A DNA stretch of 41,518 nt from Nitrososphaerales archaeon. Its GTDB lineage: Archaea; Thermoproteota; Nitrososphaeria; Nitrososphaerales; JANXEG01. The stretch spans positions 1-41,518 of the forward strand of contig JANXEG010000005.1 of the NCBI GenBank assembly GCA_025058425.1, read 5' to 3'. The position numbers and the translations under genes were made by a program. Positions 33,491 to 41,518 of this stretch are shown in pieces (the first letter of the stretch is position 1; every line of letters begins with the position of its first letter). The notes under the pieces are model-generated. The model did not search any database, had not been told where the DNA came from, and was given only the letters and a program-made list of their open reading frames with translations.

Positions 33491-34338
33491 GAATCATATC
33501 GAGAATGTTAAAGCGCGCATTGATGGGCATTTTAAACTCGGATGAAATTTCACAGCTTTACAGTAGTTTTGATATCGTTGGCGATGTAGCGATTATAAAG
33601 ATACCGGATCGATTGATCGATAAGAAGGATATCATAGCGAAGGCCATATTGGATAATCTGAAATCTGTTAAGACCGTTTTGAGGCAGGCATCTCCCATCT
33701 CAGGAACTTATCGAACAAGGGAATTGGAGTATTTGATGGGCGAGAAGAAGACCCTTACATTCTACAGAGAGCATGGGTGTACCTTCAAGGTCGATCTGGC
33801 CAAGGTCTACTTCTCGCCTCGATTATCCTATGAGAGGTTAAGGGTAGCCGAGCAGGTGAATCCTAACGAAAGGGTCGTGAATATGTTTGGAGGTGTTGGG
33901 ACCTTTTCAATACTCATCGCTAAAAAACATCCTAGTGTTACAGTATACAATATTGATATCAATCCCGATGCCCACCTCTTGGCAGTAGAAAATGCGATCA
34001 TCAATAAAGTCTCGGATAGAGTTATATGCATATTGGGAGATTCACGTAAAGTAATTCATGAGATGCTCGTTGGTATAGCGGACAGGGTGTTGATGCCTCT
34101 ACCAGAAAAGGCATGTGAATACCTTGATGTTGCGATCGAAGCGCTCAAACCTCAAGGTGGTATAATTCACTATTACACAGAGGTTCATGGTTCAAGAGTT
34201 ACGGATGTAATTCAAGAAGCTGAATCACAGCTTCATAAATCCTTAACCGTACCCCATCGCATCAGATTCAGCAGGGTAGTGAGGGAGGTTGGGCCGAGAT
34301 GGAGCCAGATCGTTTTAGATGTAGAAGTTTGGAAGTAA
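33487..34338 (+). CDS. Trm5-type tRNA (guanine-N1) methyltransferase
   Basis: 283 residues. The Trm5/Taw family D2 and D3 domains are present: SFDIVGDVAIIKIPDRLI opens D2, the SAM-binding core has VYFSPRLSYERLRVAEQV (conserved Arg), then VVNMFGGVGTFSILIAKK (SAM loop), and VYNIDINPDAHLLAVENAI. It would make m1G37 in tRNA, or a wyosine-pathway intermediate. The N-terminal D1 domain is absent. The catalytic NLP motif near the substrate base is PLP here (RVLMPLPEKACEYL), as discussed in the findings. GTG start at 33487 overlapping the ABCE1 stop; an ATG at 33505 is the alternative start. Confidence 0.85.
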   Translation: MRIISRMLKRALMGILNSDEISQLYSSFDIVGDVAIIKIPDRLIDKKDIIAKAILDNLKSVKTVLRQASPISGTYRTRELEYLMGEKKTLTFYREHGCTFKVDLAKVYFSPRLSYERLRVAEQVNPNERVVNMFGGVGTFSILIAKKHPSVTVYNIDINPDAHLLAVENAIINKVSDRVICILGDSRKVIHEMLVGIADRVLMPLPEKACEYLDVAIEALKPQGGIIHYYTEVHGSRVTDVIQEAESQLHKSLTVPHRIRFSRVVREVGPRWSQIVLDVEVWK

Positions 34339-34362
34339 TGGGTAAAATCAGAAAAGTGAAGA

Positions 34363-36006
34363 TTAGAGATGTTGTTTTTCATATATTTCCTTTACTTTAT
34401 CGAGCGTATCGATCTCCTCCACACCCTTATCATACCTTATCCTTTTGATTCGAGGAAAGCGTAACGCGTAACCGCTATCGTACCTATCACTCTTTTGAAT
34501 ACTATCAAATGCCACTTCTAAGACAATTTCGGGCAGGACCGATACTCTAAATCCATAATCTTTCACCGTAATCCTCTTCAATCTCTCCGTCATCTCCTGT
34601 ATCTCTTCATCGGTCAATCCCGAATACGCCTTACCTATGATCCTCAATCGGCCTTCACCATCTCTTACAGCGAATGTATAATCTGATAGGAGGCCCGCCC
34701 TCTTACCATGGCCATATTCAGCCATCACGACCACCACATCCAACGTGTCCAACTCTCTCTTCAACTTCGTCCATAGTTTACCTCGCTTACCTAAACTATA
34801 AAGTGAAGAAGGGTCTTTTAAGACCAGACCTTCGTAACCCAACTTCTTACTCTCGTTAAATAACTCTTGAATTTCTTGAACCGTTTTCACTCGAAATATC
34901 TGTGAAGGTTTGACAGGATCGTAGAACTTCAAAGATTCTAACAACCTTCTTCTCAGATCGAGAGGTTCATCGATCAAAGCCTTCCCATTAAGGTAGATTA
35001 CATCGTACACAAAGTAGATTAAAGGGATTTCATGGATTAATTGGGGCCCGATATCTTTACGCCTCAATCTATGTTGCAACCTCTGAAAGGGTAATGGCCT
35101 ATCATCTTTGAATGGTACTATCTCCCCATCGAGGATACATTCACAATTCATCTTACTTAATGCATCGACGACTTCTGGAAAGCTCTTCGATACATCTTCG
35201 AGCCTTCGCGAAAATATCTTCACACAATCCTTTCCACAATGGGCCTGAGCCCTTATACCATCATACTTAAACTCTGCATACAATTCCTTATTGTAATATT
35301 TGACGATCTCCTCGGCAGACTGCATCGTATCTGCGAGCATGAAGCCTATAGGATGGAATAGTGTGATCTGCAATTCATGAAGTTTACCATGGTAGGCTTT
35401 TAATGCAACCTCACCTACATCACTGAATGCCAATACTGCATCTCTGATATCTTGAAGTTCATAATTGAAAGCTTTTGCTATACCCTCTTCGACGAGTCCA
35501 CTTACCAATCCTATACGTAACTCATTCGTTAAAATTTTAACAAGATACTTCGCTTCTAATGGTGTACAATTTAAGAATAGACCTTTGAGTAGATTCTTCC
35601 TTTCTAAAAACGATCCATCACCCTTCATCAGACTCATTCTATCGAGTGTACTCTGGATCGAGTTGAGAGTGAGTTCTTCTCTAATTAGAGGGATCAGCCT
35701 CCTTTTATTGAAGAGCGCCTCTGCCACCATTCCAAGATCGCCATACTTAACGTATGAGGATCTGAACTCTTCATCGGTCGCGCCACATATATCTACGATC
35801 AACTCTACCAAGCTCGAATAACCGATATTGACCTCTTTACCACTCCACGGAGCGAATATGTAGCCTGATAATACTCTGCAGACGAATGGTAGATTCTGTG
35901 GATCGAGGGCCTTCAGATAATCTGCTAAGATCTTGACCTTGTGTAACTTACTTCTGGTAGACCTTATCGCTTCACAGGTTTCACAAAAGGATCTAAAGTC
36001 AGACAT
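34363..36006 (-). CDS. lig: ATP-dependent DNA ligase
   Basis: 547 residues, the archaeal replicative ligase type. The adenylation Lys is Lys248 in AEFKYDGIRAQAHCG (motif I, KYDG). Other motifs are VKIFSRRLEDVSKSFPEV (motif III area), GEIVPF (IIIa), and KLGYEGLVLKDPSSLYSLGK (motif IV), then GKLWTKLKRELDTLDVV (motif V). The N-terminal 200 residues form the DNA-binding domain found in replicative ligases. It seals nicks between Okazaki fragments. It follows the acetyltransferase gene after 6 bp, so both are likely one transcript. Confidence 0.96.
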   Translation of the reverse strand: MSDFRSFCETCEAIRSTRSKLHKVKILADYLKALDPQNLPFVCRVLSGYIFAPWSGKEVNIGYSSLVELIVDICGATDEEFRSSYVKYGDLGMVAEALFNKRRLIPLIREELTLNSIQSTLDRMSLMKGDGSFLERKNLLKGLFLNCTPLEAKYLVKILTNELRIGLVSGLVEEGIAKAFNYELQDIRDAVLAFSDVGEVALKAYHGKLHELQITLFHPIGFMLADTMQSAEEIVKYYNKELYAEFKYDGIRAQAHCGKDCVKIFSRRLEDVSKSFPEVVDALSKMNCECILDGEIVPFKDDRPLPFQRLQHRLRRKDIGPQLIHEIPLIYFVYDVIYLNGKALIDEPLDLRRRLLESLKFYDPVKPSQIFRVKTVQEIQELFNESKKLGYEGLVLKDPSSLYSLGKRGKLWTKLKRELDTLDVVVVMAEYGHGKRAGLLSDYTFAVRDGEGRLRIIGKAYSGLTDEEIQEMTERLKRITVKDYGFRVSVLPEIVLEVAFDSIQKSDRYDSGYALRFPRIKRIRYDKGVEEIDTLDKVKEIYEKQHL

Positions 36007-36012
36007 ACCCTG

Positions 36013-36528
36013 CTAACCGTTTGGGATGGGTAAACTCATCTGGTAGGCAGCTTCACCATCATTATAGTATCCTTCATGCCTTGCCGTAATGACAAAACCC
36101 AATTTTTCGTAGAGGCGTATCGCAGGTATATTCGAGACTCTCACTTCAAGGAAGACCTCTTTACAACCTCGTTGGGCGAAACCTTTGATCGCCTCTTCCA
36201 TCAACGCTGAACCCAGACCCTTCCTTCGATGGCCCTCCAGAACGGCGATAGAGACTATATGCCCCTTTTTAGCGAAACCGAACTTGATGTTAGAAAAGCC
36301 AAATTCGATCCTACCCATTACGTAACCGACTATCTGGTTATCGATTTCAGCAACGATAAATGCTTCTGGTGCATCTTCTAAAAGCTCTTCATAAAAGTAT
36401 GTTGAATAATGTTCGGGGAGGGTGGTGAGATTGATCGATATAACTTGCTCTAAATCATCCTTTACACAACGCCTTATCACGTACTCCCCTATCCTTTTAA
36501 TGATGACCTTCTGCAAGATAGCTCTCAC
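36013..36528 (-). CDS. Ard1/RimI-like protein N-terminal acetyltransferase
   Basis: 171 residues, GNAT fold. The acetyl-CoA motif is SIAVLEGHRRKGLGSALMEE (R-R-x-G-L/I-G pattern), preceded by the strand GHIVSIAVL. The C-terminal part EVFLEVRVSNIPAIRLYEKL is the Ard1/RimI signature, and ARHEGYYNDGEAAYQMSLP matches archaeal Ard1. It would acetylate protein N-termini. The start is taken as GTG at 36528; a GTG at 36480 preceded by GGGGAG is possible and would give the family's usual N-terminus. It heads a two-gene unit with DNA ligase. Confidence 0.9.
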   Translation of the reverse strand: MRAILQKVIIKRIGEYVIRRCVKDDLEQVISINLTTLPEHYSTYFYEELLEDAPEAFIVAEIDNQIVGYVMGRIEFGFSNIKFGFAKKGHIVSIAVLEGHRRKGLGSALMEEAIKGFAQRGCKEVFLEVRVSNIPAIRLYEKLGFVITARHEGYYNDGEAAYQMSLPIPNG

Positions 36529-36650
36529 TATATAGAAAATATGTAAGTTTTTAAAGGTTAATGGTCAATGGAGATGGATTCAGATAAAGGGTGAGATTTT
36601 AACCCCTAAAGATCTTGATTTAGTAAATTTAGTAAATTTGGTAAATGATG

Positions 36651-38150
36651 CTACTTGTATCGAGGATTTTCGCGATCTACTTTTAAAGAAATGGTCTTTT
36701 GCAATTGAGAAAAGAATAGCTTCGTCTCCCCCAATGTTATAAGGTCGATCGGTGCTACCTGTATCACGATTGGAAGGTTATTGACCGCTCTGCCCAAAGC
36801 CAATAGGCTCTTTGGTGGTAGAGTTCTAACGATCGATTTGATCGTCTCTGAATCGGTCGATGAAGTGCGCGAAACCATTTCTAGATCGTTATCGTTGGTA
36901 AAGTTAAAGAGGAATATATTATCCGCCTGCCGATATATGCTATCCTTTATCGCATCGGGTTGATTGGTAATTAATGTAGTAAATACACCGTAATGCCTCA
37001 TCCTCGTTATTAAATCATCCCAATAGGTCTCCCTTAAGTATAGATGGGCTTCTTCGGCGAATAAAAATAATGGAGGGATTAGATTCTTCTCCAACAACTG
37101 TGTAATCTTACTCAAGATGATCTCCACGGCCATCCTTCGAGTCAAAGGATAGACTTTATTGAGTGATATGATGATCAGACCACCATTCACCATCTTCGCT
37201 ATGAGATCTTCGATCCTCAGACCCTCCTCCTCACTATCTGTAAAGAGTTTCGAGTCTGCCAATGTGTAGTACCTTGAGATAAGCGCATCACGAACCAACT
37301 CATTACACTTTACATTCTGTATCACTTCATATAAAGATTGAAGTGTGAGAGAGTTTTGAGAATGAAGAAACTCCCATATTCGAATAAATTCACGGAGTGA
37401 TGCACCGGGGAGATCGAGTATATGATGGAGGATGTTGATGAACGTCCCTAAACCCAGATACTTTAAGTTAAACTTAAGTGTAAAGCCCGGTATTAAACGA
37501 ATTACCTTATTCGCGATTTCACTCGGTTCACCATTTCTCTTCCATGCCAATCCAGCATATTCATCATTCAGATCGAAGACTATTACATATGCACCATACT
37601 CTACAAGTTTACTTGCCAGTAATTTTGCAAAGTAAGATTTACCCGATCCCTTTCTACCGGTCACGATATTGAGTTGGCCATCGAAACTCTCTGCGTACAG
37701 GTTGATAGCCTCACCATCCCTTGCCCTACCTACATAAATGGCCCGCTCACCTAACTTTCCATTGATCGAAATCAGTTCAGAGATCGATACTTTCTTGATC
37801 TTAGAAGAGGTGCGTGAAGGGAGCCAAGAGACGGACGTAGTAAAATACCCTCCCTCTATACTCCCTCTAATTTTACATTTGAGCACCCTCATATCTCTGA
37901 TAGCATAAGAGATGCTCTTCATCTGCAAAGGGTCATGCTCGATCCCATCACCCGAAGCACTCGCAACCTCATCTCTTACGATCTCTTCTAAAATGCCCCT
38001 CACATCCAAGTAAGTTTCATCGTAGACCTGAACGACCAACTTTTTATCACGAGTTGCATCTTCAATCATAATATAATCTCCTTTAGCGATATCTTCATTC
38101 GGTAAGGCAAGGAGTGTTATTTCATCATTATGCTTTCCTAAAATCCTCAT
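36651..38150 (-). CDS. herA: HerA helicase/ATPase
   Basis: 499 residues from the ATG at 38150. HerA is the ring-shaped DNA translocase that works with NurA and Mre11-Rad50 in end resection. The N-terminal HAS barrel (MRILGKHNDEITLLALPNED) is complete. Walker A is NIVTGRKGSGKSYFAKLLAS, Walker B PLFLFAEEAHLYLRETYWDD, and the ring residues FTTLITNQPDAIKDSIYRQA follow. A frame upstream to 38216 would overlap nurA by 62 bp, so I place the start after nurA's stop, where AGGTGAT provides a ribosome site. The gene order nurA-herA is that of many archaea. Confidence 0.93.
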   Translation of the reverse strand: MRILGKHNDEITLLALPNEDIAKGDYIMIEDATRDKKLVVQVYDETYLDVRGILEEIVRDEVASASGDGIEHDPLQMKSISYAIRDMRVLKCKIRGSIEGGYFTTSVSWLPSRTSSKIKKVSISELISINGKLGERAIYVGRARDGEAINLYAESFDGQLNIVTGRKGSGKSYFAKLLASKLVEYGAYVIVFDLNDEYAGLAWKRNGEPSEIANKVIRLIPGFTLKFNLKYLGLGTFINILHHILDLPGASLREFIRIWEFLHSQNSLTLQSLYEVIQNVKCNELVRDALISRYYTLADSKLFTDSEEEGLRIEDLIAKMVNGGLIIISLNKVYPLTRRMAVEIILSKITQLLEKNLIPPLFLFAEEAHLYLRETYWDDLITRMRHYGVFTTLITNQPDAIKDSIYRQADNIFLFNFTNDNDLEMVSRTSSTDSETIKSIVRTLPPKSLLALGRAVNNLPIVIQVAPIDLITLGETKLFFSQLQKTISLKVDRENPRYK

Positions 38151-38154
38151 CACA

Positions 38155-39177
38155 TCACCTAGCCATATGCCTCGTAAAACTGATATGGCCCAAGAGGGTC
38201 TGGCGATGGTCATCACAGGTATTGAGCTTCGAATTTTTCATTACATAACTACACATACCAACATACTCGGTCTCGCTGAAGACCGAGAAGTGGTGGGCCA
38301 GACGTAGAGATTCTGGATACCCTCTACAGAACAGATCATTCGAGTATACTTTAGATAAGATCTCTTCACAGATGTGCAATTCAGAGTTAGCGACATCTAC
38401 CCGAAGGGGATAGCTACCTTCCATGAACTTCGTTAAAAGGACCTTTCCAGCCAATCCTCTGATAAGACCACTTGTCAATTCACTCACATCAAGATACAAT
38501 GGAGCCCCTTGTGAAAGGGCAAGTAGATCTGCAAACCTATTGAGGATGGTTATCCTCGATGATTTACAGATACCTACACAGATATTTTTATTATTCAGAG
38601 ATGTCTCGAGGATCTTATTTAGACTTATTTCATCACATTCGAAGATGGATGGTTTGAGGGAGCCATCTATCAGAATCAAAGCTTTTGATAGATGCTTTGC
38701 CAACTCAAGTTGAATAGAGCGTTCAAGTCTGATTCTGATCAAACGTTGAATGAACTCTACATCGTTCAGAACGGTCGAGTATAACCTGATTTCATTCACA
38801 TTCAATAGATCGTGTATATTCGATTCATTGATGTAGAGTATTATGGGGCCGATCTTTAGATACCCATGAATCTTCTTACTCTTAAAGAAGACGACGGTAG
38901 CACGGGCAGCGATCGCCATCCCTCTGTCGGAGTTCGCTATAGGTATAGAAGATGAATCTATCGAAGCGATGAGTATCGGTTCACCTTCTTTCGGAATTTT
39001 ACGAACCGATGCATTTAAAGAATTAAGGTTAAAGTTATTCGTATTATAATTCGCTTCACTCTGATAGAGTTTAAAATTTTGCATTATACGATCGCTGATA
39101 TGATTATTGAGCGATGTAAGAAGTGCATTGGTATCGAACTCTTCGCCTGAAATAGGAAGGCTTAATTGTTGGTTCAT
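38155..39177 (-). CDS. nurA: NurA 5'-3' nuclease
   Basis: 340 residues from the ATG at 39177, which lies 30 nt after a TATA box, so leaderless; the frame extends to 39243 but would include the promoter. NurA is the nuclease partner of HerA. Visible metal-site pieces are ILIASIDSSSIPIANSDRG (first conserved Asp) and KALILIDGSLKPSIF (second Asp), and the C-terminal YVGMCSYVMKNSKLNT completes the domain. It is followed immediately by herA (gap 4 bp), and the two products form one complex. It is divergent from a small winged-helix gene. Confidence 0.9.
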   Translation of the reverse strand: MNQQLSLPISGEEFDTNALLTSLNNHISDRIMQNFKLYQSEANYNTNNFNLNSLNASVRKIPKEGEPILIASIDSSSIPIANSDRGMAIAARATVVFFKSKKIHGYLKIGPIILYINESNIHDLLNVNEIRLYSTVLNDVEFIQRLIRIRLERSIQLELAKHLSKALILIDGSLKPSIFECDEISLNKILETSLNNKNICVGICKSSRITILNRFADLLALSQGAPLYLDVSELTSGLIRGLAGKVLLTKFMEGSYPLRVDVANSELHICEEILSKVYSNDLFCRGYPESLRLAHHFSVFSETEYVGMCSYVMKNSKLNTCDDHRQTLLGHISFTRHMAR

Positions 39178-39257
39178 CTTGATCAACAATAGGTGAAGGG
39201 TTAGATATAAATGTTGTGCAACTTGTTCAACAAAAAACAACAAAAAAGTGATGAATT
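39178..39257. promoter_or_regulatory. Divergent nurA-herA / wHTH promoter with three TTGNNCAAC boxes
   Basis: The gap holds ttgatcaac (39179-39187), and two tandem boxes ttgtgcaac (39214-39222) and ttgttcaac (39223-39231). The common form TTGNNCAAC is nearly palindromic, suggesting binding of a dimer. A TATA box for nurA is ATATAA (39205-39210). A row of A-rich sequence (about 39232-39247) leads to the wHTH start. The divergent wHTH protein is the obvious candidate binder. Confidence 0.6.
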
Positions 39258-39653
39258 ATGAGTGGTGAACGTAATGAAGTTAAGATTCGGCTCAAGAAGG
39301 GTGCATGGGAGGTTGAAATTACATGCTCTGAGGATAAGATAAAGCAGGCTGTAGAGAGTGTATTGGCCGGTATGAGCTCCGTAGTCGAAGCCTCTCCCAC
39401 TCTGCGTGAAGAAGTTAAGAGAAGTTCGTTAACATGTCGTGGCCTAATCGAATCATTGTGGAGTGAAGGGTGGTTTAGTGTAGAGAGGAGTTTAAGTGAA
39501 GTTTATGAAGAGTTGGCAAGGCGTGGATACCACTATGATAAGACTGCGGTCTCACATTCTTTAACCGATCTTGTTAGAGAGAATATTTTGACTAGGTTGG
39601 GGACTATGAGAAACTATCGGTACGTTCAGAAGAAGCCACCCCCAACTCATTAA
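39258..39653 (+). CDS. Small winged-helix regulator-like protein
   Basis: 131 residues. The N-terminal beta-rich part KIRLKKGAWEVEITCSEDKI is followed by a linker and a C-terminal helix-turn-helix. GLIESLWSEGWFSVERSLSE with VYEELARRGYHYDKTAVSHS reads as a winged-helix domain, with SLTDLVRENILTRLG as the third helix and wing. No family name recognised; such proteins are common in TACK archaea. It is the first gene away from nurA, with shared TTGNNCAAC boxes between, so it may control nurA-herA or itself. Confidence 0.78.
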   Translation: MSGERNEVKIRLKKGAWEVEITCSEDKIKQAVESVLAGMSSVVEASPTLREEVKRSSLTCRGLIESLWSEGWFSVERSLSEVYEELARRGYHYDKTAVSHSLTDLVRENILTRLGTMRNYRYVQKKPPPTH

Positions 39654-39735
39654 ATCATCATTATGAAAAGATGAATCTCGCCTAGATAGCTAGATAGCTT
39701 GTTATAGTGTGATAGATCGTTTGAACATTATCGAT

Positions 39736-40035
39736 TTACGAATTATGAAACCTTCTAAATAACTCTTGTATATCGACTTTCTCACCCTTTTCCAACCTCT
39801 TCACCATATCGGTTAAAGCATCGTTAATTGGAGTAGGTATACCATAGATTTGCCCCAACTTTACAATAGCTCCATTGAGCGAATCGATCTCTGTCCTAGA
39901 ACCTCTCTCAATATCTTGAAGCATCGATGATTTATTCGATCCTGTCCTCTCCGCTACACTCAACATGAGCTCTATTGGATCGTCATCTTCTAACTTAACC
40001 CTCAATAAGAGAAGAAACTTCAGCTTCAGAAACAT
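39736..40035 (-). pseudogene. panE: Remnant of 2-dehydropantoate 2-reductase (C-terminal domain only)
   Basis: A 99-codon frame. Its last 65 residues match the C-terminal (ApbA_C) domain of ketopantoate reductase: TGSNKSSMLQDIERGSRTEI with DSLNGAIVKLGQIYGIPTPI and NDALTDMVKRLEKGE. This is the conserved SMLQD...TEID...NG...PTP pattern. The roughly 180-residue NADPH-binding domain is missing, and the sequence upstream to livF (40036-40193) shows no coding signal for it. The frame's own N-terminus (MFLKLKFLLLLRVKLEDDD) looks like readthrough of non-coding DNA. I read this as a decayed gene. The function is probably lost, unless the fragment is expressed as a small protein. Confidence 0.8.
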
Positions 40036-40193
40036 TATAACAACGTATCGTTAAACTATTGATAAGCATATATATCGCTATGAACACCTTTGTAATCCTT
40101 GTTATCAAATCATTGATGACAATATCTTTTATATCTATTTTGACGATCCTACCTTAAATGAGTAAGTTTTGAGACTAAATTTTTTCAAAATAC

Positions 40194-40892
40194 TTAAACT
40201 GCTAAATACCTTTTAACTATCTCTTCATTCTCCCATAATGTCTTCATTTCCCCTTGATACACTATAGCTCCTTTATCTATAATGTAAGCTCGGTCAACGA
40301 TCTTTTTAGCGAACTTTACATTTTGATCTGCAAGAAGTATCGTAACTCCTTGACTACGAATCTCTTTAATGATCTCAATGAGGTTACGCACGACTATCGG
40401 GCTTAACCCTTCAGATGGTTCATCCAATAAGAGTAAATCTGGACTCAACATTAAAGCTCTCCCTATAGATAACATCTTTTGCTCTCCACCACTTAGGTGA
40501 ATTCCTCTATGAGAAGATAGCTCTTTGAGTCTAGGGAAAAGATTGAAGATTTTGTCGATATTCCATCTGCGGCGTGAATCAGCGTATCTACTTATCTCTA
40601 AATTCTCACGTACAGTTAAATCTGGGAAGATTCTTCTATCATCTGGTACAAAACCAATCCCTAATCTAGCTCTTTTATAAGGATCCATCCTCGTTATATC
40701 TTCTCCCTTAAACTTTATACTCCCTTTACGTGGATAGTTTAACCCAGCGATAGTCCTTAAAGTAGTTGTTTTACCAGCACCATTCCTCCCTAAAAGGCCG
40801 ACGATTTCACCTTCATTTACTACTAATGAGATCCCATGGAGTATATGAGAGTCACCATAGTATACGTGAATATCTTCAACCTGAAGGATCAA
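40194..40892 (-). CDS. livF: Branched-chain amino-acid ABC transporter ATPase
   Basis: 232 residues, the normal length for LivF. Walker A is GLLGRNGAGKTTTLRTIAGL, the signature is LSGGEQKMLSIGRALMLSPD, and Walker B LLLLDEPSEGLSPIVVRNLI follows. The H-loop position of most ABC ATPases is here the LivF form (LLADQNVKFAKKI). It energises uptake of branched-chain amino acids with LivG and the LivHM membrane pair. Its ATG overlaps the livG stop by 4 nt. The permease and binding-protein genes would lie outside the window. Confidence 0.94.
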   Translation of the reverse strand: MILQVEDIHVYYGDSHILHGISLVVNEGEIVGLLGRNGAGKTTTLRTIAGLNYPRKGSIKFKGEDITRMDPYKRARLGIGFVPDDRRIFPDLTVRENLEISRYADSRRRWNIDKIFNLFPRLKELSSHRGIHLSGGEQKMLSIGRALMLSPDLLLLDEPSEGLSPIVVRNLIEIIKEIRSQGVTILLADQNVKFAKKIVDRAYIIDKGAIVYQGEMKTLWENEEIVKRYLAV

Positions 40893-41518
40893 AATTCCTC
40901 ACCTAAATAAACTTCTCTCACAACCCTATCTCTCCTAATCTCTTCAGGCTTACCATCAGATATTATCTTACCTCTATGCATCACGACGATTCGATCAGAG
41001 ATCGAAAATACCACATCCATATCATGTTCAACTACCACAAAGGTTGCACGTTTCTCAGATGATAGTCGCTTGATAGGTTCCAATACGTAAGGCTTCTCCA
41101 CAGGACTCAAACCAGCTGTAGGTTCGTCTAAAAATAAGAGTTGAGGATCGGTCGCCATAGCCATACCTAACTCCAAAAGCCTTTGATCTCCGTGAGAAAG
41201 GGCTTTGGCTGGCAAATCCTTTTTATCCAATAAGTTAATATCACTCAAAATCTTCTCTACTTTCTCTTTCACATCAGATAACTCCTTAAAATTTGAACGA
41301 ATATCTAAGCTTTTGTGCATAAGAGATAGAGTAGGTATAGCAATATTTTCAAAGACGGAGAGTGCTGGAAAGAAGTTAATTATTTGAAAAGATCTGTTAA
41401 TCCCTTTCCAAACCCTTTTATGAGCTGGTAGCTTGGTAATATCCTCACCTTTAAATATTATCGATCCAGAATCTGGGCGTAACTTACCTGTCAAAAGGTT
41501 GATCAATGTTGTTTTACC
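40889..41518 (-). CDS. livG: Branched-chain amino-acid ABC transporter ATPase, 5' part beyond window
   Basis: The frame is open to the window end, where the codons read GKTT of the Walker A motif, so only the first few dozen residues are missing. The inferred start at 41506 is a Leu codon within the ATPase, not a real start. The LivG pattern is clear: WKGINRSFQIINFFPALSVF (Q-loop), LSHGDQRLLELGMAMATDPQ (signature), LLFLDEPTAGLSPVEKPYVL (Walker B), VVVEHDMDVVFSISDRIVVM (H-loop). It works with LivF, which it overlaps by 4 nt. Confidence 0.94.
   Translation of the reverse strand, partial: GKTTLINLLTGKLRPDSGSIIFKGEDITKLPAHKRVWKGINRSFQIINFFPALSVFENIAIPTLSLMHKSLDIRSNFKELSDVKEKVEKILSDINLLDKKDLPAKALSHGDQRLLELGMAMATDPQLLFLDEPTAGLSPVEKPYVLEPIKRLSSEKRATFVVVEHDMDVVFSISDRIVVMHRGKIISDGKPEEIRRDRVVREVYLGEEF

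Noticed and set aside
38151-38216. Longer herA start with 62-bp overlap into nurA
   Set aside because: The family begins at MRILGKHND; the ATG at 38150 has AGGTGAT upstream and clears the nurA stop.

Overview
The window reads as chromosome of an archaeon, most likely from the TACK branch (Thaumarchaeota/Aigarchaeota/Bathyarchaeota-like; the exact lineage is not resolved by eye). Archaeal markers include ABCE1/Rli1, deoxyhypusine synthase, an ATP-dependent DNA ligase, a HerA-NurA pair, a Trm5-type tRNA methyltransferase, an Ard1-like N-acetyltransferase and pilins with archaeal class III signal peptides. Starts at TTG and GTG are common. Many first-in-operon genes have a TATA-like box 26-31 nt before the start codon, which suggests leaderless mRNAs. 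Internal operon genes are joined by TTGA, GTGA or ATGA overlaps.

Layout. 1-4 kb: the C-terminal part of a CooC-like ATPase (nickel insertion for CO dehydrogenase), a long empty stretch, a PiT phosphate transporter coupled to a DUF47/PhoU-like partner, and a PfkB sugar kinase. 4-10.4 kb: IMP dehydrogenase, an unknown coiled-coil protein, acylphosphatase, a DUF59/MIP18 protein, a short alpha-glucan phosphorylase and glycerate 2-kinase. 10.4-18.3 kb: tRNA-Cys(GCA), a membrane proton pyrophosphatase, deoxyhypusine synthase, an ADP/ATP-dependent NAD(P)H-hydrate dehydratase-like protein with an altered active-site motif, a UbiE-like methyltransferase, two unknown proteins and nicotinate phosphoribosyltransferase. 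18.4-24.8 kb: a six-gene type IV pilus operon (four pilin-like proteins, one secretion ATPase, one membrane platform protein) behind a promoter with a perfect palindrome. 24.8-29.7 kb: homoserine dehydrogenase, then a TAXI-type TRAP transporter locus (DUF1850 protein, solute-binding protein, fused permease). 30-36.5 kb: branched-chain aminotransferase, a cupin with an inverted repeat over its promoter, ABCE1 plus Trm5-like methyltransferase, and DNA ligase plus Ard1-like acetyltransferase. 36.6-39.7 kb: herA-nurA, divergent from a small winged-helix regulator, with three TTGNNCAAC elements between them. 39.7-41.5 kb: a remnant of ketopantoate reductase, then livF and the start-less livG of a branched-chain amino-acid ABC importer.

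Together the genes suggest a heterotroph or mixotroph that imports organic acids and amino acids (TRAP-TAXI, Liv), stores glucan, uses pyrophosphate energy and makes surface pili. I found no CRISPR array, insertion sequence or rRNA. The least explained items are the pilus operon with its operator-like palindrome, the herA-nurA regulatory region, the panE remnant, and three enzymes with non-canonical catalytic motifs.
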